Of a DNA stretch of 17,097 bases, positions 9,855 to 17,097 are shown piece by piece. The stretch's first letter is position 1, and each line of letters begins with the position of its first letter. The DNA comes from Cruorifilaria tuberocauda (Eukaryota > Nematoda > Chromadorea > Rhabditida > Onchocercidae). The notes beneath the pieces were generated by a model. That model worked only from the letters and a program-made list of their open reading frames with translations. It searched no databases and was not told the origin of the DNA. A program made the position numbers and the translations under genes. The stretch spans positions 1 to 17,097 of the forward strand of contig JABVXU010000871.1 of the NCBI GenBank assembly GCA_013365365.1, given 5' to 3'.

Positions 9855-12800
9855 CTAAAATAATTTTTATCAATCATGAGGTAATTACTTTTTAAATAGT
9901 ATAAAAAAATTTAATCATAATTATTTTTGTATGATAAAAATATAAATGAATTACTTATAAGTTACTCGTTTACTATTATTTCTATTGTTACTATTACTAT
10001 TATCACTACTATCATTATCACTATTACCATTATCACTACTACTATTATCACTACACTACTATTAGTGGTAATGAAAATTGGAAATTAGCTTGAATTCAAT
10101 CATTTAAAACAAAAAGAAAGAAAAAAACGAATGAAAGAGAGAAAGTGATAAAAGTAATTAAATAATTTAAACTTAAATTGAAATACGTAATTACTACTAC
10201 TATCGTAATGAAAATTAGAAATGAATTTAAATTGAAATCATTGAAAATGAAGAAAAATTAGCGTAGGTAAGAAAAGGAACGAACGTTTCTGTTTTATAAA
10301 CCGACCGAGCATGGAAAGCGATTCACTGGCTATCGGTTTTAAGCTTTCTGCAAGTAAATCATTAGCACGGATGGCGTCATCCATGACTGTTCGGACACCT
10401 TCCCAGGTTTCAACAGCTGTTGGAATCAGTTCGTTTTTATTTAAAATAAATCCATTTAATACTGAAAATTTTAATTTTTAAAAAATTAAATGTTCCATTG
10501 TTTTGTAATAAATTTTTAGCATTTCATTGAATGCTAACAGAATTTTAAAGATTAGCAAAATTTAAACCATATGGAATTTTCCTCCATAAATTTATAAAAT
10601 AAATATAGAAATTTGAAATTAAATATACAAATTGAAATATATAAATTTGTAATTCTTATAAGTAATTTGTAAGTTTTATCATTCTCTTTTTATTTTTTTC
10701 CTTTAAAAGTTATTTTATTTCTAAACTTTTATTTTATTGATTTCTTAACTATTACTTCATTTAAGTTTATTTCTAGCAAAAAAACCGAATTTCCTGACAT
10801 TTATATTTTTAAATTTTAAATTAATATTCAATTATATGATGATAGATTTAGTAAAATGATTAACATACACTCTAGTTGTGGTCGAAGTTCTATCAAATAA
10901 ACAAATTTTACTCCAAGTACTTCTTTAGCCCAATCATCTGAACCACCGGATGCCGGTGCTAAAAATGAATTACTCAATATTTTTACTTTAATAAGTCGTA
11001 AATTAAAGTAACTGAGTGAATGGAAGTTAGCAGGAATATTTGATAAGAATTTCGTAATTTAATTCAAAATTAAATTTCCTCTCGAATTACTAATATCGAA
11101 ACTAACTCGAAATATCAGCAAATGCTCAACAATTTTACTTTAACAAGTCAGAAATTAAAATAAATGCATAAATAGAAATTAGTAGGAATTTTTTAAAAGA
11201 ATTTGAAATGATTTATTATGAAATTAAATTTTCTTTTTTAATTACTAAAAAATGATTAACCCAATAACTAACCCAAAATATCCGCTCCAGTACCGATTTT
11301 ATACTGTGTTCCGTAAACTTTTTTCAATCGGCTAACCGCACGTTTTGCCGTACGTTTCTGAAAATATTTCAGGAAAAAAAATTACAAAATATAAAAGATT
11401 TAAAGGAAATTGAAATTTTTTCTTTGCAATATTTACTTGGAAAACTTGAAATTTATTGAAAAATAAACAAATGATTTTAAACTTTGTTTTATCAGTTTAT
11501 TATATTTAATCATGAAGGATTGGAAGTAATTAATTAACCAATTGCGCATAATTATCAGGAAATGACTCCACTTCATGACTGTACGGATGGATCCATAGTT
11601 GTGCATAAGTATGAAGCGTTATGAAACCGTCTAATTTACCTCGCATTTCAGGTGACAATAAGAAATCTCTCACTGCTCTGAAATTAACTTCATATTATTC
11701 ACTTTAGACTAATTAATTTCATTATATAATAACTGATTTTCTTTTTTCCTCCTAAAAAAGTAATTTAAAGTTTCATGAATTTCTAATAATCTTAAAAGTA
11801 ATCGAAGTAATTAATTTAGAAAACGAAATTATCATTAAGCTTTTCCTGCTTTTTCTAAAATTTTTGTTAGAAAAAATTTTTTCACAATCAAAATATTATT
11901 ATAATATACAAACAATACAGTATTTCCTGAATCTTTAATTTTATCAATCAAAATATCATTGATATAATTGATAATTTATCAAAGAAAAAGATTGAAATTT
12001 TTTGTTCAAATATAATCCATAACTATTACTTTTTCTACTTACACTTTTAAAAGGTTAATTAATTAGTTAATTAGCTGTAATATATTAATTCGTCTGTTTT
12101 CTTTTCAATTATCGTTTTAATGATAAATTAACTCTTTTTAGCGATGATTTCTGATTTGCTCATTTATTTCCATTCTAAGTAACAGTTTGATGATAAATTA
12201 ACTCATACATTTCTTTTTTAGATGCCATGTTTTGTTTTACTTCTAGAAAAAAAATTAAACCTTGTTTCTGGTTCGCTAAATGCACTTTCACCTTGATATA
12301 AGTATGAACATGGGTTTTCACTTGAGCCAACTTCTGAAATTTTCGTTTTTCCTTTCAGAAAAGAATTTTAGCTCATTTCTTTTGTTCTGCTCTTGTTTTT
12401 TCTTTTCTTTAATGATTACTGGCAAGCATATTGTTTACATTATTATTTCAATTCAATTCAATTATTCCAATTTTCATTTCAAATTAGTTTCAAAGCAAAA
12501 TAATCAGATCATTGCGCAATGATCTGATTATTTTGCTTCAATTTATCATTTTTTTTTCTTTCATCCCAATAACAATTGAAATAGACGAATGATATCAGCA
12601 GATTTGAATAATTCTCAATCGTTTATCGTTAAAAACTTATCACCCATTCCAATATCATTCACGATGAAACTTTTTTCCACCTTGGATTTCTTCTCACAGA
12701 GGAAAGAAAGATGGAAAGAGAAAATGAAAAGAAATCAAACCTGCCCAGTGAAAATCGAAATTACGATTTAAATCGACTCCTTCGCAACATCGTCGCCCAC

Positions 12801-14115
12801 CCCATGGCGAATGTATACATTTTTGCGGCGAACGATTCTTACGCCATAATCGAACCTAGAAAACATGCAATCAATACTGCTATCTATTCCATTGGAAAAG
12901 TGTAAACAAAGATATACGTGTCTCCCTGTTGTTTGGAGTTATGTTGTAACAATAGAAAATAAATGTTTTAATTTAAAAAAAAAGAAAACCAAATATATGC
13001 ACGTAACCATGTTCTTGTTATTGTATGAGTAAATGTATGATTATTGTATAAGCATTATTACAATATGATAATTAACTGAATTTAATTAAATTAAAAAATT
13101 AAAAGTATATATAAATGTATGTATGCGTTTATATGATAATTAGCATATTACGATAATAAAGAAATGTTGTAACAATAAGAATCTAAAATGCATGAAAATA
13201 GATAATTAATAAACCGATAATTACTGAAATATCCAAAAAAATAGAAACCTGAGGATTTGGTTTTGACCGGGTATATTCATAGCCGTCCGGATTCAAACAC
13301 GGAAAGATGTAAATATTGAGAGATCGTAGATAACGTGTTATAACCGGATCTTTGCCGAATCCTGACACCAGCTGAAAATTTTCTCCAAGATCTCTTTTGT
13401 CTCTACTGATTCTTCTTCAATCAAATTACCAATCTTTAATAAATTTTGAAATAAACATTTTTGAAAAATTAAAATTAAAAAAATTAGAAATTTTTGCATT
13501 TCCATTTTTTTCAAATAGACAAATTAAATTATTCAATTTAATTTGAATCTTTAATAAGTTGTATATCCAAGCTTATTTATATTAACAAATTAATGAGAAA
13601 GCATTTGATCAATGATTGTCATAGTTAAAATCAAATGCTATGAGAGAAACTGATACTGCTAGCCTTTGACCTTTGAATTTTGGAATTTGAAATCAAATGA
13701 TCTTTGAATGTTTGGACGATACGCATGCATATTTGATTAATAAAGTAAAGTGTGTTTAAGTAACTTGAAATTTGCAATAATACTTTCAAAGGTCATTCGA
13801 ACATTAAAGATATGTGTGACTTGAACCTTTGATTGTCTGAATGATACTTAAAATAACCTTTGAATGTTTCAGTAATACTCACACATACCTGATTAATAAA
13901 GTAAAGTGCGGTATGACTTGAAGCCCATTCTCGTGCGTGAATGTTACCATCAATCCAAAATGCTCTTTTATTGTTATCGCGTATTGGATAACCAATCTTG
14001 AATAGCACTGAATAATTTTCATCATTCAAATATTTTACTGCTTCTTAATCTATTATATTTATTAATTACTTATTCAGAGTTTTATATTATTATTATCATT
14101 TATTATTATTATTAC

Positions 14116-14159
<44 letters not shown>

Positions 14160-15296
14160 GTTAATTCGCAAACTGTTAACTAATTGTAAAATATAAAAGC
14201 TAATCAATTTACTTATGATAATAAGATTTATTAAAAGTAGAATATTCTTATTTCTATTATTTATAGAAAATGAGAATTAATTATTATTATTATTAACTTT
14301 TATTCAATTTTAAATTTTTTTTTATTTAATCAAAAACAAAAGATAAAGAATTATTTCAACCTTTAACCCTTCAATTGGCGCACCTTCATGTGATACACCA
14401 ATTCGTACAAGTTTTGTTATGTGTGGATAATAGAATTCGATAGTGCGCATATATTTCAGCATATCTTTGTATGAACCGTAATCACCAAAACGATATTTAA
14501 CTTTTAATTTGTTTACTTTTCCTAATGACTCTTCTGAAACACAGAAATAACAGTAACGAATAATAAAACTGCGAAAATTTTTCATTATTTATTGAAAAAT
14601 TAAACTATCTTGTTTGCAACTTGATGCAAAAACTAACAATTATAATAATGACAATAATAACAATTAATAATAATAATTGATAATATTAATTAATAATAAT
14701 AATAATAATAAATAACAAATAATAATAATAATTGATAATAGCAATTAATAATGATAATAAATAATAATAACAATAATAATAAATAATGATAATAAATATT
14801 AATATAGTAAATGATAATAATAATAATTTGATTTCTAAAATTTATGGTAAATTCTATGTATGAAATGAAACATTCATTATTTGATAAATTCATACAAAAA
14901 AATTAATCATCAAGCGATCATTAAATGAGTAAATTGGTTTATTTCAACGAGTAACAATGCCAAAGGATTTCTCATCGATGAGAATTTACAAAAATTAAAT
15001 CTTTTTTTCATTAACAAATTTAACTTTGTAAATTAGTAAACTAATAATAGCTGATAGTTTTAATTCAGTAAAACATTTTATCATTTAATCATTAATATAT
15101 TTCAAATTCATATCCTTAAAATCTTCCTTGTTTGCATTAAAATTAAAATGCTGTACCTGAATAATCAGGCTGCTCATCCAAAATCGGGTCATCTTTTAGA
15201 CGTGCAAATAACGTTTCCAACAACGTATTACGTCGTTTCGCTGTTCTGGTCGCATTATTTGCATTTCTCGGATATATCTCATTCCGTTCGATCAAA
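9307..15296 (-). CDS. M14 zinc carboxypeptidase with C-terminal ShK domain, 11 exons, 5'-partial
   Basis: This is a spliced gene. Exons in transcript order: 15296-15157, 14533-14361, 13996-13889, 13371-13249, 12855-12741, 12333-12261, 11677-11539, 11357-11273, 10958-10869, 10461-10306, 9854-9307. All junctions are GT..AG and keep one frame, giving 582 residues to the TAA stop (numbered from the first whole codon). The product should be a secreted metallo-carboxypeptidase that removes C-terminal residues from peptides. Residues 1-46 are the propeptide end and linker; about 55-360 are the M14A catalytic domain; 402-540 are a low-complexity linker; 541-577 are a ShK domain. Zinc ligands are H124, E127 and H266; the catalytic Glu is E342. 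R126, R186, N211, R212 and Y268 match substrate-binding residues of pancreatic carboxypeptidase A. D326 matches position 255 and predicts preference for C-terminal Lys/Arg. A319 replaces the usual Tyr248. Signal peptide and most of the propeptide are not seen. C. elegans SURO-1, a zinc carboxypeptidase needed for cuticle formation, is from memory a similar protein; orthology is not shown. Confidence 0.93.
9971..10065. repeat. Imperfect ACT/ATT/ATC trinucleotide repeat in the J-K intron
   Basis: A run of ATT, ACT and ATC triplets such as TATCACTACTATCATTATCA, with no consistent longer unit. Confidence 0.85.
10306..10461 (-). CDS. Carboxypeptidase exon J: end of catalytic domain
   Basis: The acceptor is AATTTTCAG. 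NGFILNKNELIPTAVETWEG and the helix VRTVMDDAIRAND end the M14 fold (about residues 350-380). The donor is uncertain. CTCG|GTCGGT (exon end 10306) and AAAC|GTTCGT (exon end 10285) both give phase 1 and join in frame to the last exon. They differ only by a short insertion (about seven residues). Without splicing, the frame runs 22 codons past 10306 to a TGA at 10240-10238. Confidence 0.85.
10869..10958 (-). CDS. Carboxypeptidase exon I: S1' pocket and catalytic Glu
   Basis: The acceptor is CATTTTTAG and the donor AGAGT|GTATGT, phase 1 at both ends. It encodes residues 319(split)-349(split). PASGGSDDWAK aligns with the carboxypeptidase A segment at positions 249-258, so D326 falls at position 255. 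That is Asp in B-type enzymes (basic C-terminal residues) and Ile in A-type. E342 in YLIELR is the general base Glu270. The split codon at the left edge reads GCA (A319), where Tyr248 is expected. Confidence 0.93.
10973..11285. repeat. Tandem duplication filling the H-I intron, including a copied splice donor
   Basis: Segment 10973-11119 aligns along its length with 11125-11285 (roughly three-quarters identical by eye, with small gaps). Both start CTCAA..TTTTACTTTAA.AAGTC and both end ACTAAC..AAATATC.GC. The second copy's end is the real donor (minus-strand GTTAGT at 11272-11267) and last bases of exon H. The first copy therefore carries a relic exon end with an intact GTTAGT (11106-11101). 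Confidence 0.85.
11273..11357 (-). CDS. Carboxypeptidase exon H
   Basis: The acceptor is TATTTTCAG and the donor TTTTGG|GTTAGT; the exon enters in phase 0 and leaves in phase 1. It encodes residues 291-318: the helix KRTAKRAVSRLKKVYG and then YKIGTGADIL, the stretch before the S1' pocket. Only this donor gives the phase needed by the next exon. A diverged copy of the exon end and donor lies further downstream in the intron (11101-11119). Confidence 0.92.
11539..11677 (-). CDS. Carboxypeptidase exon G: third zinc ligand
   Basis: The acceptor is AATTTCAG and the donor CAATTG|GTTAAT; the exon enters in phase 2 and leaves in phase 0. It encodes residues 245-290. AVRDF begins the helix. FITLHTYAQLWIHPY carries zinc ligand H266 (His196) and Y268 (Tyr198). 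Carboxypeptidase A has Ser197 between them; here it is Thr, a mild change. Confidence 0.94.
12261..12333 (-). CDS. Carboxypeptidase exon F: PCS/YQG/FSEPET segment
   Basis: This 73-nt exon is too short to stand out alone. The acceptor is AAATTTCAG and the donor ACAAG|GTTTAA. It enters in phase 1 and leaves in phase 2, exactly what the neighbouring exons need. It encodes residues 220(split)-244(split). SSENPCSYLYQG followed by SAFSEPETR matches the family segment between DLNRNF and the helix beginning AVRDF. Confidence 0.93.
12493..12538. repeat. Perfect 46-bp palindrome in the E-F intron
   Basis: The left arm AAGCAAAATAATCAGATCAT plus TGC (12493-12515) is the exact reverse complement of 12516-12538, with no spacer (centre GC|GC). 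The first outward bases no longer pair. TTCAA occurs at both edges (12489-12493 and 12537-12541), overlapping the arms. Confidence 0.95.
12741..12855 (-). CDS. Carboxypeptidase exon E: WRKNRS and DLNRNF motifs
   Basis: The acceptor is TTCTAG and the donor GGCAG|GTTTGA; the exon enters in phase 0 and leaves in phase 1. It encodes residues 182-219 plus the first base of residue 220. RLWRKNRS contains R186 (Arg127 of carboxypeptidase A, oxyanion stabilisation). GVDLNRNFDFHW contains N211 and R212 (Asn144/Arg145, which bind the substrate C-terminal carboxylate). The CC pair just before it fits the usual disulfide with the PCS cysteine in exon F. The plus-strand open frame over this exon is its antisense shadow. 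Confidence 0.95.
13249..13371 (-). CDS. Carboxypeptidase exon D: NPDGYEYT segment
   Basis: The acceptor is AATTTTCAG and the donor CCTCAG|GTTTCT; the exon is 41 codons, phase 0 at both ends. It encodes residues 141-181. IYIFPCLNPDGYEYTRSK is the well-conserved M14A strand-loop carrying N-P-D-G-Y-x-(Y/F)-T, just before the RLWRK(N/T)RS motif of the next exon. Confidence 0.94.
13669..13925. repeat. 156-bp-offset duplication in the C-D intron, copying the end of exon C
   Basis: Segment 13669-13769 repeats at 13825-13925 with a constant offset of 156 bp. Anchors are ACCTTTGA (13669/13825), CTTTGAATGTTT (13702/13858) and TGATTAATAAAGTAAAGTG (13734/13890). The right copy includes the real end of exon C and its donor. 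The left copy is a relic in which donor CAG|GTATGT has become CAA|ATATGC. Shorter CTTTGAAT-type subrepeats lie inside each copy. Confidence 0.85.
13889..13996 (-). CDS. Carboxypeptidase exon C: HxxE zinc motif
   Basis: The exon is exactly 36 codons, phase 0 at both ends. The donor is AATCAG|GTATGT. The acceptor is an AAG (CTATTCAAG|ATTGG) rather than the usual CAG; it was chosen because it restores the family reading LK-IG across the junction. WIDGNIHAREW holds zinc ligands H124 and E127 and R126 (R71 of carboxypeptidase A). The last part of this exon is duplicated in decayed form in the following intron, around 13734-13768. Confidence 0.92.
14084..14159. repeat. (ATT)n microsatellite in the B-C intron
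   Basis: About 75 bp of nearly pure ATT/TTA repeat with one ATC and one ACT interruption. It is transcribed as AAU repeats in the pre-mRNA of the minus-strand gene. Confidence 0.95.
14361..14533 (-). CDS. Carboxypeptidase exon B: start of catalytic domain
   Basis: The acceptor is GTGTTTCAG and the donor AAAG|GTTGAA. The exon enters in phase 1 and leaves in phase 0. It encodes residues 47(split)-104, with YRFGDYGSY, a YMRTIEFYYPHITKLVRIG segment and EGAPIEGLK. These match the first helix and strand of the M14A fold, the Y-x-x-M/I-x-x-Y/W-[ML] region and the (E)GRPI-x-x-L-K-I motif. It is flanked by the two long ATT/AAT repeat tracts of the neighbouring introns. Confidence 0.92.
14638..14829. 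repeat. Interrupted (AAT)n repeat in the A-B intron
   Basis: About 190 bp of AATAAT repeats broken by CAATT, TTGAT and GATAA. In the minus-strand transcript it reads AUU repeats, complementary to the tract in the next intron. The long Ile/Tyr/Leu minus-strand frame here is repeat translation, not a gene. Confidence 0.93.
15157..15296 (-). CDS. Carboxypeptidase exon A: propeptide end and activation linker
   Basis: The acceptor is AATTTCAG and the donor TCAG|GTACAG. The exon starts with the third base of a split codon, so an upstream coding exon ending in phase 2 must exist. Residues 1-46 begin LIERNE, typical of the end of an M14 propeptide. A basic stretch follows (RTAKRR, about residues 17-22), then an acidic stretch leading to the catalytic domain. 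The dibasic KRR is a plausible place for propeptide removal, but it is not a full furin consensus. Confidence 0.85.
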
Positions 15297-17097
15297 CTGA
15301 AATTATTTGATTCATTTGTGATATTCTTTTTGCAAAAAATTTGCTACAGTAATTAATTACTTTCATTTTTGCAAAATTTAATTCGAATTGAAATTACAAA
15401 AGATCGAATTTATTTAAGGACAGTAATTCAATCTTTAACTGTTAAAGATTAAGTTAAAACTGTGGAAGTGAATGAGTTTCGTTTAAGAATGTAAAAAATT
15501 GTGTAAATTATAAAAGATTAAATTTAATTTAGAACTGTAGAAAAGTGAATTCGATTTAAAATTATAGAAAATGTTTCAATTTGAGATAATGAAAATTAAA
15601 TTTAATTTGAAACTGTTAACTACTTGAAACAATGAAAATTTTATAAAATTATCTCGTGATCTTGTATTGCATAACTACATAGTATGACCGAGATATTGAT
15701 TGATTAATCGGCAGACTTACTATAAGTTTGCTGATCATAAGATATTAAATTCGTTTAAACTTGCGTTAAACTTCCGTGTTGTACAAAACTTTTTGACTTT
15801 TACGGACTCGTGAATACTAAATTATGCTTTTCTATTTTGAAATAAATTTAAAATCAAGAGCGTGTCAATATGTAAATATGGAAGGAAATATAATGTCCAG
15901 TATTACGTATACGGGTGAAACGACGTGAGATCACGTTAACATGCTATTAAGCTTTAAATAGTTTTAATAATATTTTATTATGTTTTTTGGTATTTTAAAA
16001 TGAAGTAATAATTAACCATAATAATGCATGGTATTATATCATTTCGATATATTGTTATTAATTACAGTTTACTGAAAAAATAAATTTAAGTTATTAATGA
16101 AACAAAAAAGTTTTATCCGATATTTAAAGTTTCTTGAATGGCAATAATATTTTATTTCACACATATCGATAACCGCTAAAAATTACTGTTACTCATTTTC
16201 CTAAATTAATTAATCGATTAATCCATTCCAATTGTTTGAACGAAAAAGGATTAAAACTTGTCTTCTCCTGATTTCAGAATTAATCGATCGATAGATTCTA
16301 GAGATAAGAATGAATAAAAAGTTGAAAGAGTAAATTTATAAACAATAAAGCAAAATCTCAATTCCATCAGTTTTATTTTGAATTTAAATTGAAAAATCGA
16401 AATTGGTTCCTTCGATAATTCAAATTAACTTTCTATAATATTTTATACTTAATTTAATTTTATTCAAAATAACGAAACAATTTGTATAAAAATGAATGGA
16501 TCCCAACAATTCAACGATTTTTATGACATTTTGACAAAAATTTCGATGTCAAAAATAACTTAGAAAATTTTATTGCTAAAATAATTGTTTAAATTTCATT
16601 ACTGATAACAAATAAACGATTATCAATAGCTTAAATTGGTATAATTTAAATTAATTTAATAACTTTAATAAATTCAAGTTAATTGGATTCCTCTGTTTAA
16701 TTGATTCTTATCGATGAAAAGATTGGTATATTACATAATTTGTAAAATGTATAAACGATAAATTATACAAAACAAAAAATTATACGTCATTTTGACGGGG
16801 AAATATCCGTGATGGAAATTTGATGAATGAAAGAAAAGGAAATGAAATTGGTTCAAATTGAGGAAAAAACTCAAAAGAGAGAAAGAATGATCGGATGGAT
16901 GGACGGATCGCATGGAATTTTTGGGTGAAATTTTGATTGAAATTTCAATTTTAGGATGATGTCCTTCTTTTCGATTCTAAAACTATCCAAATCTTATGAC
17001 ATATATAGATGTTATTAATAAAAATGATGGACAGGTGGCATATTTTAATCATTCTTCCCACAGTTCTATTGTCATTACTATTTATTATAATAAATAG
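15297..17097 (-). other. Upstream region or large 5' intron of the carboxypeptidase gene
   Basis: This stretch must lie in an intron upstream of exon A, because exon A begins inside a codon. I looked for a signal peptide and for M14 propeptide motifs on the minus strand and found none I can support. It contains diverged repeated segments (15440-15620), a GC-richer patch with short palindromes (15770-15955), and AT-rich filler. The minus frame at 16913-16731 is Phe/Leu/His-rich, without a suitable donor or family match. Confidence 0.5.
15440..15620. repeat. Diverged repeated segments upstream of exon A
   Basis: The module GATTAA.TTTAATTT.(A)AACTGT recurs near 15447, 15516 and 15594, twice followed by (G)AAGTGAAT. 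Spacing is about 70-78 bp. This fits an old tandem duplication in AT-rich DNA; composition bias may explain part of it. Confidence 0.4.

Noticed and set aside
12711..12905. Plus-strand frame over 12711-12905
   Set aside because: Antisense shadow of carboxypeptidase exon E, whose minus-strand reading has clear family motifs.
14690..14893. Minus-strand Tyr/Ile/Leu-rich frame
   Set aside because: Pure translation of the AAT trinucleotide repeat in an intron.
15689..15738. Minus-strand short exon MISKLIVSLPINQSIS joining exon A in frame
   Set aside because: Phase fits, but the donor (GTCATA) is poor and the result lacks both a signal peptide and a propeptide, unlike the family.

Overview
The window looks like nuclear DNA from a parasitic nematode. 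I favour a spirurid or filarial worm, but this is inferred, not proven. The DNA is very AT-rich, with many long A/T runs and (GA)n, (CT)n and (ATT)n microsatellites. Splice acceptors are worm-like (TTTTCAG, TTTCAG, TTTTTAG). Introns run from about 180 to 620 bp. The one clear gene encodes an M14 zinc carboxypeptidase with a C-terminal ShK-type six-cysteine domain, an architecture well known in nematodes.

The right half (about 9.3-15.3 kb) holds that gene on the minus strand. I rebuilt 11 consecutive coding exons by joining conserved family sequence at GT..AG sites with consistent phase. In transcript order they are 15296-15157, 14533-14361, 13996-13889, 13371-13249, 12855-12741, 12333-12261, 11677-11539, 11357-11273, 10958-10869, 10461-10306 and 9854-9307 (stop). 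They give 582 residues, from the end of the propeptide through the whole catalytic domain, a Ser/Asn/Thr-rich linker and the ShK domain. The signal peptide and most of the propeptide are missing, so the first exon or exons lie in the last 1.8 kb unrecognised or beyond the right edge. All zinc ligands and the catalytic Glu are present. The S1' residue is Asp (carboxypeptidase B-like), and the position of the classical Tyr248 is Ala.

The gene's introns are unusual. Two of them contain tandem duplications (unit about 150-165 bp) that copied the 3' end of the upstream exon or its splice donor. One holds a perfect 46-bp palindrome. A pair of mutually complementary ATT/AAT tracts flanks one exon.

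The left half (1-9.3 kb) has no gene I can establish. It is AT-rich DNA with a few distinct islands: a possible octamer/TATA/initiator promoter (2042-2090), a 28-bp tandem repeat (5920-6059), a short minus-strand reading frame that could be a first coding exon (6605-6692), and a GC-richer hairpin-dense segment (about 7990-8345) that may be a decayed inverted-repeat element with a pre-miRNA-like foldback. I found no tRNA, rRNA, spliced-leader RNA, CRISPR array or autonomous transposon gene.
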